The notes under the pieces: model-generated
The model's database searches: none
The model's input: the letters and a program-made list of their open reading frames with translations, nothing else
What the model was told of the DNA's origin: nothing
Shown here: positions 15,379 through 21,805 of the stretch, in pieces
Layout: each line of letters begins with the position of its first letter
Position numbering within the stretch: position 1 is the stretch's first letter
Virus record (IMG/VR): IMGVR_UViG_3300025736_000063
Span: 1 to 41,531 of that record
Direction: 5' to 3' (one strand)
DNA from: a virus
DNA: 41,531 nt
Made by a program: the position numbers and the translations under genes

Positions 15379-16012
15379 TATGTATTCCTAAATCTTTGGC
15401 CCTATGTGATTTCTCAGCATAGGGTATTATTAAACTCATGATCTCACCATGTTCTAAATCTTCGCAATCTAATGCACAGATATGTGCCAGTAATTGTCTA
15501 ACTAGTTTTATATCTGTCTTTATATCTTTAGAACCACAATGAAGTGGAAAGCATGAATAATCAAGATTGGCACTCCTAATATCGGCATGCCTAAGATAGG
15601 CACTCCTAAGATTGGCACTCCTAATATCGGCACTCCTAAGATTGGCACTCCTAAGATTGGCACTCCTAAGATCGGCACTCCTAAGATTGGCATAGCTAAG
15701 ATCGGCACCACTAAGATCGGCACCACTAAGATTGGCACTCCAAAGATTGGCATAGCTAAGATCGGCACCACTAAGATTGGCATGCCTAAGATAGGCATAG
15801 CTAAGATCGGCACCACTAAGATTGGCACCACTAAGATCGGCACCACTAAGATCGGCACCACTAAGATCGGCATGCCTAAGATAGGCACTCCTAAGATTGG
15901 CACTCCTAAGATCGGCACCACTGAGATTGGCTCTTTCACCATCTACATCATCTTTTAACCATAATTTATGTTTTCTAAGTATCTCTTCTAGTTTAATTTC
16001 CCCCATCATCAT
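15368..16012 (-). CDS. Pentapeptide-repeat protein
   Basis: 214 residues. The N-terminal cap E-I-L-R-K-H-K-L-W-L is the usual lead-in of this family. About 25 pentapeptides of A-(N/D)-L-x-x type follow (residues 28-152), forming a right-handed quadrilateral beta helix, then a C-terminal helical cap of about 60 residues with cysteines. Some family members (MfpA, Qnr) mimic DNA and block gyrase, but most phage examples have no known role. An AGGAG site precedes a run of three ATGs, any of which may be the start. The DNA repeat also stays open in other frames, which are not genes. Confidence 0.9.
   Translation of the reverse strand: MMMGEIKLEEILRKHKLWLKDDVDGERANLSGADLRSANLRSAYLRHADLSGADLSGADLSGANLSGADLSYAYLRHANLSGADLSYANLWSANLSGADLSGADLSYANLRSADLRSANLRSANLRSADIRSANLRSAYLRHADIRSANLDYSCFPLHCGSKDIKTDIKLVRQLLAHICALDCEDLEHGEIMSLIIPYAEKSHRAKDLGIHNGN
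15562..15935. repeat. About 25 tandem copies of a 15-bp unit
   Basis: Plus-strand unit AAGAT(T/C)GGCA(C/T)(C/T)(C/A)CT with limited variants, in phase with codons, encoding Ala-Asx-Leu-x-x on the minus strand. Variant units recur in blocks (for example three CACTCCT units, runs of CACCACT), the pattern left by recent unit duplication and gene conversion. Confidence 0.9.
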
Positions 16013-16015
16013 CTC

Positions 16016-16081
16016 CTAAATTTTAAAAATTTTAAATATTATCCATAACACTATAAGGCAACCAATTGTTTGTTTTTCCAT
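16016..16081 (-). CDS. 21-residue membrane peptide
   Basis: MEKQTIGCLIVLWIIFKIFK plus Ile: one hydrophobic helix. It starts one base after the upstream stop, with GAGGGGG about 9 bases before the ATG. Likely a coupled micro-gene; the short length keeps confidence low. Confidence 0.4.
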   Translation of the reverse strand: MEKQTIGCLIVLWIIFKIFKI

Positions 16082-16082
16082 T

Positions 16083-16622
16083 TTATTTATCCCCCTCTAA
16101 TAAGTTAGCAACATAGTTTAAAATCTTTTCTTGTGTCTCTTTTCTAGCATTAGTAGCAGCATTAGTAGCAGCATCAACAGCATCAACAGCAGCAGCAGCA
16201 ACAGCAGCATTAGTAGCATAAGCAGAAGAAGCAGCATTAGTAGCATAAGCAGAAGAAGCAGCAGCAGCATGAGTAGCATAAGCAGCATTAGCAGCAGCCC
16301 GCTTTTTTTGAAGTGTTGCAATGTCTATCTTTCCATCTGAATAATCTTTCACCGCTTGGATACAATCTCTAACTCTCATATCATTTGGATATTCCTTTTC
16401 AAAGAGAGGTAAAACTACCTCAGCGGAAAACACAGCTATTTTCACGGCCTGTTTTTGATCTATCAGTTTAGGGAATAACCATCTGGCCCACTCAGATCTA
16501 TGGGTATTTAATTGTAATAATATCTCTCTGATATTTTCTGACTTGATGTTTTTTCGGTACCAAAATAAACCCTCTACACAGGGGTCAAGTTTCTCTAAGT
16601 CTTTCAATGTAAATTTTTCCAT
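16083..16622 (-). CDS. Imm-5-like alanine-rich protein
   Basis: 179 residues. The stretch R-W-L-F-P-K-L, Q-A-V-K-I-A-V-F-S-A-E, V-L-P-L-F-E-K and P-N-D-M-R-V-R-D-C-I is the signature of the 'putative immunity protein' (Imm-5-like) family that occurs in bacteria and many phages. It is followed by a low-complexity run of Ala, Tyr, Thr, Ser and Asn (residues 109-160), encoded by GCA/GCT-rich triplet repeats likely to vary by slippage, and a helical end. No activity is established for phage members; inhibition of a host or rival factor is a guess. Confidence 0.7.
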   Translation of the reverse strand: MEKFTLKDLEKLDPCVEGLFWYRKNIKSENIREILLQLNTHRSEWARWLFPKLIDQKQAVKIAVFSAEVVLPLFEKEYPNDMRVRDCIQAVKDYSDGKIDIATLQKKRAAANAAYATHAAAASSAYATNAASSAYATNAAVAAAAVDAVDAATNAATNARKETQEKILNYVANLLEGDK

Positions 16623-16644
16623 TTTATTAGTTCCTCTGATTATT

Positions 16645-16660
16645 TAGGCTTAATTGCCTA
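16645..16660. other. Short inverted repeat upstream of the Imm-5-like gene
   Basis: TAGGC (16645-16649) and GCCTA (16656-16660) flank TTAATT, in the 75-base leader before the Imm-5-like gene. The TAGGC core recalls the CTAGGCAG arms at 14762-14803, so it might be a site for the same regulator. Confidence 0.3.
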
Positions 16661-16697
16661 CCTTTTATTCATTTTCATTTTACTAACTACTCTCACT

Positions 16698-16772
16698 TTA
16701 TTTAAAAAATCTCATTAAAAACATTAGTAAACAAATACCTAAAAATACACCTAATATTATTTGGTTCATCAT
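16698..16772 (-). CDS. 24-residue membrane peptide
   Basis: MMNQIILGVFLGICLLMFLM followed by RFFK: a single membrane helix with a basic end. GAGGTGAG precedes tandem ATGs and the first ATG overlaps the preceding stop as ATGA. Good coupling signals for such a short gene. Function unknown. Confidence 0.5.
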   Translation of the reverse strand: MMNQIILGVFLGICLLMFLMRFFK

Positions 16773-16954
16773 CTCACCTCATTGTTTAGATTGTTTTCTA
16801 GTTCATGTATTCGCAAAATAATATCATTGCGATTTACCATTTTATCATTTAGATTTGGACCGCTAAATTTTGAACTTGATAAATAGCTCAAAAGTTCATC
16901 TTTGAAATCTTGGAGTATTTTATTTTCTTCCTGTAGTTTTTTTATATAGTTCAT
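16769..16954 (-). CDS. Small coiled-coil protein
   Basis: 61 residues, with heptad-like leucines and isoleucines (IKKLQEENKILQDFKDELL, then ILRIHELENNLN). Starts two bases after the preceding stop and ends in an ATGA overlap. No family recognised. Confidence 0.55.
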   Translation of the reverse strand: MNYIKKLQEENKILQDFKDELLSYLSSSKFSGPNLNDKMVNRNDIILRIHELENNLNNEVR

Positions 16955-16956
16955 AA

Positions 16957-17259
16957 TTATACCGTCCTATATGTTTCTAATAGGCTTTCATCAATATCTA
17001 CAGTAGATTTGCAAGTGTTAATAAACTCACTAATATCTAGTGGTTCTTTTTCGTCTCTAAAGTCTAGCTCAGACTCTATTTCTCTATAAAAAGAGGCAGA
17101 CATAATCCATTTATGATCTACTGTAAATTTTAAAAGTTGTGAGGATTTTATTTGCTCTATTAATAGGGCAAATTGTGGTTGATTTCCAGTGAGTAATAAG
17201 CTTAATAAATTTTGTTCTACTGTTACGCTGTGGTTGAAAGTTTCGTTTAAGTTTTTCAT
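16957..17259 (-). CDS. Hypothetical early protein
   Basis: 100 residues, acidic, mainly helical (VEQNLLSLLLTGNQPQFALL). The stretch T-V-E-Q-N-L-L-S-L-L recalls the opening of DnaB N-terminal domains, but it is too short to press. It is the first gene after the operator-bearing promoter at 17298-17329, with a good AAGGAAG ribosome site. Confidence 0.6.
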   Translation of the reverse strand: MKNLNETFNHSVTVEQNLLSLLLTGNQPQFALLIEQIKSSQLLKFTVDHKWIMSASFYREIESELDFRDEKEPLDISEFINTCKSTVDIDESLLETYRTV

Positions 17260-17297
17260 AAAGGTTCTTCCTTTTTAGTTGGGTTCATTCCCTGTAT

Positions 17298-17329
17298 AGA
17301 CATAATCACAAGTGAATTATGTCTGTCAA
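17298..17329 (-). promoter_or_regulatory. Leftward promoter with a palindromic operator in it
   Basis: -35 TTGACA (17324-17329), 17-base spacer, -10 ATTATG (17301-17306). A perfect 9-bp inverted repeat AGACATAAT (17298-17306) / ATTATGTCT (17316-17324) covers the -10 and spacer and reaches the -35, so a dimeric protein bound here would block RNA polymerase. Confidence 0.55.
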
Positions 17330-17336
17330 GTTTATT

Positions 17337-17897
17337 TTATAATAAATCTAATAATTCTTTTTCTTCTATTATTTCAGCTATCATTTTCTCTATTTCATAC
17401 TCTCTAAATGGTCTGATTGAAGTCCATAACCCAGACTCTTTTAATTTGGCCTTAACATAAGTTAGCGGCAATTTCCCCCATCTATTACTCTCAAAGATAT
17501 TATAAATTTGGGGTTTAATAGTCTCTATTAATTCTAGCTTAACTCTCAATATTAACTCATTGTATACTTGAGCAAGAAATAGCTGTTTTTCTCCTGATAG
17601 TATAGTGTGATTATTTGTCTGTATTTCACTGTTATCTCTTTTATCTAAGATATGATATAAATATGCCCCTGCAGAATAATCTTCTTTTAAGAGATCTTCT
17701 GCTAGTTTGCCAAAGTCTGTGGATAGGTCTCTACTTTCCTGTCTATAATAATCCAATATTCTCATATTACTTTTAAAGGTAGTTCTATTATATTCTACAC
17801 CTTCGACTATTAAGTTGTAGTATCTGGTAGTTGTAGGATAGCTTTTCATAATGTCCGAGGCCAATAGATTTACTGCTTTTTTAGGTATTAAATACAT
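17337..17897 (-). CDS. First leftward early protein, unknown
   Basis: 186 residues, charged and helical, with a basic N-terminus (MYLIPKKAVNLLA) and an acidic C-terminus (IAEIIEEKELLDLL). Tyr-rich in the middle. No family recognised. It is the promoter-proximal gene behind the strong leftward promoter and therefore a candidate immediate-early function such as host takeover. Confidence 0.65.
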   Translation of the reverse strand: MYLIPKKAVNLLASDIMKSYPTTTRYYNLIVEGVEYNRTTFKSNMRILDYYRQESRDLSTDFGKLAEDLLKEDYSAGAYLYHILDKRDNSEIQTNNHTILSGEKQLFLAQVYNELILRVKLELIETIKPQIYNIFESNRWGKLPLTYVKAKLKESGLWTSIRPFREYEIEKMIAEIIEEKELLDLL

Positions 17898-17926
17898 GTT
17901 ATTCCCTTGTTAAGATTAATCATTGA

Positions 17927-17955
17927 ATAATAATAGTATACCTAGTGTATGTCAA
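17927..17955 (-). promoter_or_regulatory. Strong leftward sigma70-like early promoter
   Basis: -35 TTGACA (17950-17955, perfect consensus), 17-base spacer, -10 TATTAT (17927-17932). The spacer holds an ATAC-ACTAG-GTAT imperfect palindrome. It would drive the whole leftward operon from 17897 down to 4002 and implies that host RNA polymerase reads the early genes. Confidence 0.65.
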
Positions 17956-17983
17956 CTTTAAGTATTATTTATTTAAGTATTAG

Positions 17984-18033
17984 CTTACCCACGGTGGAAT
18001 GAAATTAGGTGTTATCTTACCCACGGTGGAATG
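17984..18033. repeat. Two 18-bp direct repeats (iteron- or operator-like)
   Basis: CTTACCCACGGTGGAATG at 17984-18001 and 18016-18033, 32 bp apart start to start (about three helical turns, so on the same face). Each has a palindromic core CCAC-G-GTGG. Suited to a repressor or initiator dimer. Confidence 0.8.
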
Positions 18034-18255
18034 TGATTTAAAAATATCCAGACGGGATTTTACCCCCCCCTCTTACTGTGTTAGGACAACCATACATTCT
18101 TGTTTAAGCACAGTGAGTCATTTAGCCCCCTTAGAGGGTAAGAGTAATTCACTCCTTCCTTTCTTCTTACGAATAAATGTGATTTGATTTGCTATAGATC
18201 TCGATTGACCTACGAATAAAGCTTAAACGATATATCATTATAGTGCAAGCTTTAT

Positions 18256-18284
18256 TTGCATTAAATGTAAAATAATTATATGAT
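18256..18284 (+). promoter_or_regulatory. Rightward sigma70-like promoter
   Basis: -35 TTGCAT (18256-18261), 17-base spacer, -10 TATGAT (18279-18284). It lies 34 bases before the first rightward start codon, and its -35 overlaps the right arm of the 10-bp inverted repeat at 18247-18256. Confidence 0.6.
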
Positions 18285-18317
18285 AGGGTTAACCGATTGA
18301 AACAAGGAGTATGATTG

Positions 18318-18728
18318 ATGGTAGTAGTAAAGAAACAACCGAGAACAAAGAAGCAAATAGGTGTTCACTCAAGGAATAAAGGGAAGCGTGGAGAGTTAGA
18401 CGTGGCCCATATCTTTACAGAGGCAGGATTGAAGGCCAGAAGAGGACAACAATTCAGCGGTGGCAATGATAGCCCTGATGTTGTTGTCCCTCAACTTGAG
18501 AGAATAATACATATTGAAGTTAAGAGAGTGGAAGTATTAAAACTTGAGCAAGCTATGGTTCAAGCTAGTCAAGATGCAAGCCCTACGCAAATACCTGTAG
18601 TTATCCATAGAAAGAATAGCACCAGATGGGTGGCAATCTTAGATCTAAATCATTATATATTGTTGTTAAAAAAAGCTTATCCTGAAGCGTGTAAACCGCA
18701 GGATAAATTGATGTGTGATATTCTTTAA
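18318..18728 (+). CDS. PD-(D/E)XK nuclease, Holliday-junction-resolvase-like
   Basis: 136 residues from ATG 18318, with AAGGAG at 18304-18309 deciding the start over a TTG at 18315. S-R-N-K-G-K-R-G-E26, D54 in D-S-P-D-V-V-V, and E67-x-K69 in I-H-I-E-V-K-R give the catalytic E...D...E-x-K set of archaeal Hjc/VRR-NUC-like resolvases. Many podoviruses have such a gene to debranch concatemers before packaging. It is first in the rightward unit and sits just before the small terminase candidate. Confidence 0.85.
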   Translation: MVVVKKQPRTKKQIGVHSRNKGKRGELDVAHIFTEAGLKARRGQQFSGGNDSPDVVVPQLERIIHIEVKRVEVLKLEQAMVQASQDASPTQIPVVIHRKNSTRWVAILDLNHYILLLKKAYPEACKPQDKLMCDIL

Positions 18729-18745
18729 GTACAGGGAGCAATAGT

Positions 18746-19291
18746 GTGAAAAGTATACAACAATTAGAAGGTAGGAAAGGCAAGCAAATGGCAATACCTG
18801 TCAAACATGTCAGTAAGGAAATAGCAATTAAAGATTGGCAAGCTATGAATCAAGAAGAGAAGGACGAACACCTACTTAGCTATTATTCGAGAGAGTATAA
18901 ACCAGAATATGATGAGGCATTAATTCAACATATGTCAACGGGTCGAAGCTATGAAACATTCTGTTGTAAAGTGAAGTGTGACATAGGGCAGCTATATAAT
19001 TGGGAAGAACGCCATGTATCATTCTATAATTCAAAGAAGATTGCGTTTCATAAGTGCTTGGAATATTGGGAGAATATACTAATTGACGCAACAACAGACA
19101 AGCTAAAATCTAACGCTTCATTATTGATATTCAAGCTAAAGAATAGTTTTCCAGATCTTTATAGTGATAAGGTTGAGCTTCAACACTCAGGGCAAGTAGT
19201 ATTCAACTTCGATACTGGTATTGTTAGGACACCAAAGACAATTGAAACTAAAGACTACACTATCTTATCCGATGATAGTGATATGTTATAG
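18746..19291 (+). CDS. Small terminase subunit candidate
   Basis: 181 residues from GTG 18746 with AGGGAG upstream. An N-terminal helical part with M-S-T-G-R-S-Y-E-T-F-C-C-K-V resembles the helix-turn-helix of small terminases, and the later F-K-L-K-N-S-F-P-D-L-Y-S-D-K-V-E is a motif common in TerS of phages and prophages. TerS would recognise the packaging site and regulate TerL. TerL lies 1.1 kb downstream, separated by a repeat array, a Cro-like gene and a terminator, which is an unusual separation. Confidence 0.75.
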   Translation: MKSIQQLEGRKGKQMAIPVKHVSKEIAIKDWQAMNQEEKDEHLLSYYSREYKPEYDEALIQHMSTGRSYETFCCKVKCDIGQLYNWEERHVSFYNSKKIAFHKCLEYWENILIDATTDKLKSNASLLIFKLKNSFPDLYSDKVELQHSGQVVFNFDTGIVRTPKTIETKDYTILSDDSDML

Positions 19292-19580
19292 ATATAACTC
19301 TCCAATTACTAACAACTAAGCGTATAGTTGTAGCAACACCATCAATACACTAACAACTCAATGATAGTAAGGGCATAGAGCTACTAGGTAGGTAGCAGTA
19401 AACGTTATGGTGTAGGCTAAGTAGTCGATATCATTGAACTCGATTGTATCCTTATAGTGGGTTTTTTTGAACACTTGTTTTTAAGAAATTGTGTGAGAAG
19501 TCGATACCCCCAATTTCAGTTCCGTATTCATCAACGCTACCAATCTCCAAACATTTCTGAAATATGTTTACCTTGCACTG

Positions 19581-19625
19581 CATTACATTACATTACATTA
19601 CATTACATTACATTACATTACATTA
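19581..19625. repeat. (CATTA)9 pentanucleotide array
   Basis: Nine perfect CATTA units (TAATG on the minus strand), 45 bp, followed by CATAT. No flanking drift is visible, so the array is young or kept uniform. It is 30 bases beyond the 3' end of the Cro-like gene. Confidence 0.95.
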
Positions 19626-19633
19626 CATATGGA

Positions 19634-19653
19634 GTTTATGTCTCCACATAAAC
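19634..19653. other. Perfect 8-bp hairpin with CTCC loop
   Basis: GTTTATGT (19634-19641), loop CTCC, ACATAAAC (19646-19653). An alternative pairing of GGAG (19631-19634) with CTCC (19642-19645) competes with it. No T-run follows in either direction. It directly follows the (CATTA)9 array and precedes the stop of the Cro-like gene. Confidence 0.6.
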
Positions 19654-19655
19654 CG

Positions 19656-19889
19656 CTATAAACAATCTTCTTGCGCTCTAAGTATATACCTGCCTCTTTT
19701 CCATATAGGTAAAAGATCTACATATGTTACGGCACCCGCTGTAGCTTGAACTATCTTTACTGCATTTTCTAATGTTGGTTCCCTTTCACCGTAATAGTAG
19801 TTATAACCAGTACTTAAACAAAGTCCACAGATCTGTGAGAACATAGCGATAGAGAGTTTCTTTTCTTTCACGTATTCAGCTATTGACAT
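19656..19889 (-). CDS. Cro/CI-like helix-turn-helix repressor
   Basis: 77 residues, AAGGAGAAAGG ribosome site. I-A-E-Y-V-K-E-K-K-L-S-I-A-M-F-S-Q-I then T-G-Y-N-Y-Y-Y-G-E-R-E-P-T-L-E-N-A and T-A-G-A-V-T-Y-V-D-L-L is the five-helix Cro/YdaS-type fold with its typical G-E-R-x-P-T turn. The recognition-helix region is Cys/Tyr-rich, which is unusual. The only leftward gene in the rightward half, placed between TerS and TerL, so it could shut off rightward or leftward early transcription at one of the palindromic operators. Confidence 0.8.
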   Translation of the reverse strand: MSIAEYVKEKKLSIAMFSQICGLCLSTGYNYYYGEREPTLENAVKIVQATAGAVTYVDLLPIWKRGRYILRAQEDCL

Positions 19890-19965
19890 AATTCCTTTCT
19901 CCTTTGATAATAAACTATATGGGATTTTTCAGCCACTTCTAAGCCGGTGGTCTTTTTCCCTTTAG

Positions 19966-20003
19966 GCAGAGAGGTTTTTATTTCCTTTCCCTCTCTGCTT
20001 TTA
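19966..20003 (+). terminator. Rho-independent terminator
   Basis: GCAGAGAGG (19966-19974) pairs perfectly with CCTCTCTGC (19990-19998), loop of 15 bases, followed by TTTTATT. It would stop rightward transcription from the 18256 promoter after TerS and isolate the late operon. Confidence 0.75.
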
Positions 20004-20033
20004 TTCTAAACCAACTTGTGTAAGGAGTAAAAT

Positions 20034-20062
20034 TTGACGGATTACAGTGTTTGGGCAATAAT
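20034..20062 (+). promoter_or_regulatory. Possible late promoter
   Basis: TTGACG (20034-20039), 17-base spacer, AATAAT (20057-20062), just past the terminator. It overlaps the start of the small membrane protein ORF, so the two readings compete; if used, transcription would start near 20069 and lead into the gene at 20158. Confidence 0.3.
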
Positions 20063-20183
20063 CATAATCTGTGTTACGGTATATAAGTTAATAGAGATAT
20101 TTTTAAACTATAGAATAAACCTCCGAGCAATGTCGGAGCAGAATAAGGAGCCTGAGAGTGAAAAGAAGAATATTGGTTGGTAA
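20034..20183 (+). CDS. Small single-pass membrane protein, TTG start
   Basis: 49 residues. TAAGGAG lies 8 bases before TTG 20034. Residues 5-24 form a membrane helix (SVWAIIIICVTVYKLIEIFL), followed by a charged tail ending KKNIGW. Its last 26 bases overlap the next gene. The topology (N-terminal anchor, cytoplasmic or periplasmic tail) is compatible with a holin or inner-membrane spanin, but position at the head of the late operon gives no direct hint. Confidence 0.55.
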   Translation: MTDYSVWAIIIICVTVYKLIEIFLNYRINLRAMSEQNKEPESEKKNIGW

Positions 20184-20427
20184 TAGTTTTCAAAACGTAG
20201 AGTACACTCCTGTTGAAAAAGAGTGTACTGATATTAAACCTGAATTAATTAGACTAGCTGAGACAGTTAAAGATGTTCCCGAAATATGGCTCTATCCTAC
20301 TATGGAAGATACTAAAACTTATATGATGCAATACTGTGTATTTCACGATGTTGCTATTACAGGTAAGATGAACAAGACTGAAATCATGGCAGCAATAGCA
20401 GAAGATGTAAGTGAAGAAACGCTCTAA
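20158..20427 (+). CDS. Hypothetical protein before large terminase
   Basis: 89 residues from GTG 20158 with AAGGAG 7 bases upstream. Basic start (MKRRILVGNSFQNVEY) and a small C-terminal helical part (NKTEIMAAIAEDVSEETL) that resembles a SAP-like helix-turn-helix. Overlaps TerL by 17 bases. Family not recognised; perhaps packaging-related by position. Confidence 0.65.
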   Translation: MKRRILVGNSFQNVEYTPVEKECTDIKPELIRLAETVKDVPEIWLYPTMEDTKTYMMQYCVFHDVAITGKMNKTEIMAAIAEDVSEETL

Positions 20428-21781
20428 GGTTGTCTCCACTGGGTATGTACCTAGAGAGTGGCAAGCTAAAACTCACAACTTACTAAAACGACATAACATT
20501 CTTGTCTTTCATAGACGAGGTGGTAAGTCTGTTTTAGCAGTTAATGAGATAGCAGATCAATCTATCCGATTTAATAAGAAAGATCCAAAGACAGGCAAGC
20601 ATTTTAGGAATCCTCAGTATGCCTTTGTGGCAACTACTGTCGGTCAGGTTGAGAAGATCGCTTGGCAGTATTTCAAAGAATACATGAGTATGATACCTGG
20701 AGTTAAGTTTAATGAGTCTAAGCTCAGAGCAACTTTCCCTCACCCTCATGGCATTTGTACCATATTCTGCTTTGGTGCTGAGAACTTTGATGCTATGAGA
20801 GGAATATATCTAGATGGATATGTCTTAGATGAGTTCGCAGATATGCATCCAGATGTTCGTGATAAGGTTTTACTTCCAACACTCTCCGACAGGACAGGTT
20901 GGGAAATTATCATTGGTACTCCGAAAGGTGATAATAGTTTTAAACAATTATATGATATAGCTGTGATGAACCCGGTAAGATGGTTCAGTTGTTTATACAA
21001 GGCATCTGAAACAGATATTCTTCCTAAAGAAGAACTCCAGATGTTGAAGGAGACAATGAGTGAAGAAGCATACAACCAAGAATATGAGTGTGACTTTAAC
21101 GCAGCACCGTCTGGTAAATATTATCAAAAGTATATGGATGATGCCACGAGAGATGGTCGTATTACTAATGTGCCTTTCCAGCCGAATTGTCTCGTCAATA
21201 CTTATTGGGATTTGGGTCGTGATGGGACGACCATCTGGTTTATACAAGAAGTTGGTCGTGAAGTACATGTCATTCGTTATCACGAAATTATCGGACGAGG
21301 ACTAGAGTATGCGGTGGACTATATTAAGGAATGTGAAAGTAATTTTGGTTATAAGTGGAATGAGCACATAGTTCCTCACGATGCAGATCATCATGAGCTA
21401 CAAGTAGAGACAACTAGAGTGGAGTTTCTAGAAAATGCAGGGTTAGTTAATGTTCGTTGTCTACCAAGAACTTTAAGTGTTTCTGAAGATATTCATGCGG
21501 TTAGAACAGTACTAAGACATTGTTGGTTTGACAGAGTTAACTGTAACCCTTATATTGAGGGACGACATAGAGGGATAGCTTCACTGAAAGATTACAGTAA
21601 AAAGTTTGATAGTAAGCTTAGAGTTTACTCAGATAAGCCCATACACAATTGGGCCTCTCACGGATCTGACGCCATGAGACAGTTTGCTGTTGACTATCAA
21701 GTCGGTTTCGGTAAACCTTTAAGTGAACATTTTGCAAATTTACCTACCGAAGCTGACCATGAGTATGATATACTTGGGTAA
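20411..21781 (+). CDS. Large terminase subunit (ATPase and nuclease)
   Basis: 456 residues. ATPase: Walker A variant H-R-R-G-G-K-S (34-40), Walker B Y-V-L-D-E (137-141), motif III I-G-T-P-K-G (168-173). RNase H-like nuclease: D267 in Y-W-D-L-G-R-D, D324/D326 in P-H-D-A-D, and D420 in H-G-S-D-A-M-R. Pumps DNA into the prohead through the portal and cuts the concatemer. GTG start within the previous gene gives translational coupling. Followed by the 74-aa gene and portal. Confidence 0.95.
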   Translation: MKKRSKVVSTGYVPREWQAKTHNLLKRHNILVFHRRGGKSVLAVNEIADQSIRFNKKDPKTGKHFRNPQYAFVATTVGQVEKIAWQYFKEYMSMIPGVKFNESKLRATFPHPHGICTIFCFGAENFDAMRGIYLDGYVLDEFADMHPDVRDKVLLPTLSDRTGWEIIIGTPKGDNSFKQLYDIAVMNPVRWFSCLYKASETDILPKEELQMLKETMSEEAYNQEYECDFNAAPSGKYYQKYMDDATRDGRITNVPFQPNCLVNTYWDLGRDGTTIWFIQEVGREVHVIRYHEIIGRGLEYAVDYIKECESNFGYKWNEHIVPHDADHHELQVETTRVEFLENAGLVNVRCLPRTLSVSEDIHAVRTVLRHCWFDRVNCNPYIEGRHRGIASLKDYSKKFDSKLRVYSDKPIHNWASHGSDAMRQFAVDYQVGFGKPLSEHFANLPTEADHEYDILG

Positions 21782-21805
21782 GTATTCTAAAAAATAGGAG
21801 GATTT

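Larger units (their letters stand above)
17898..18317. other. Divergent intergenic control region, possible replication origin
   Basis: 420 bases with no convincing gene between leftward and rightward operons. From left to right it holds the leftward promoter, two 18-bp direct repeats (17984-18033), a C8 tract (18063-18070), nested imperfect hairpins (CTCTTAC 18070-18076 with GTAAGAG 18138-18144; ACTGTG 18075-18080 with CACAGT 18109-18114), a TACGAATAAA direct repeat (18168-18177, 18211-18220), a perfect inverted repeat AATAAAGCTT/AAGCTTTATT (18215-18224, 18247-18256) and the rightward promoter. Repeats plus an AT-rich stretch suit an origin. Confidence 0.5.
19292..19655. other. Non-coding region between small terminase and repressor, possible packaging site
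   Basis: 364 bases with no supported gene. It begins with repeats of ACTAACAACT (19308-19317, 19349-19358), the first part of a hairpin ACAACTA/TAGTTGT (19312-19318, 19325-19331), and ends with (CATTA)9 and a perfect hairpin. No SD-led reading frame is seen. Packaging initiation sites commonly lie in or beside TerS, so this is a candidate pac/cos region. Confidence 0.45.

Noticed and set aside
15562-15935. Regular short repeats considered as a CRISPR array
   Set aside because: 15-bp contiguous units without spacers that encode a pentapeptide protein.
15520-15958. Long open frames in other frames and on the plus strand across the pentapeptide repeat
   Set aside because: They are products of a 15-bp repeat lacking stops in several frames; only the minus-strand frame with the H-K-L-W-L cap and ribosome site makes a known protein.
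16118-16340. Poly-Leu and poly-Ser frames opposite the alanine tract
   Set aside because: Low-complexity shadows of the triplet repeat, no ribosome site.
17999-18187. 62-codon plus-strand frame in the divergent region
   Set aside because: Covers the direct repeats and C-tract, no ribosome site, overlaps regulatory sequence.
19457-19749. Plus-strand frames reading repeated HYITL across the CATTA array
   Set aside because: Repeat-driven, no Shine-Dalgarno, and they run into the minus-strand repressor.
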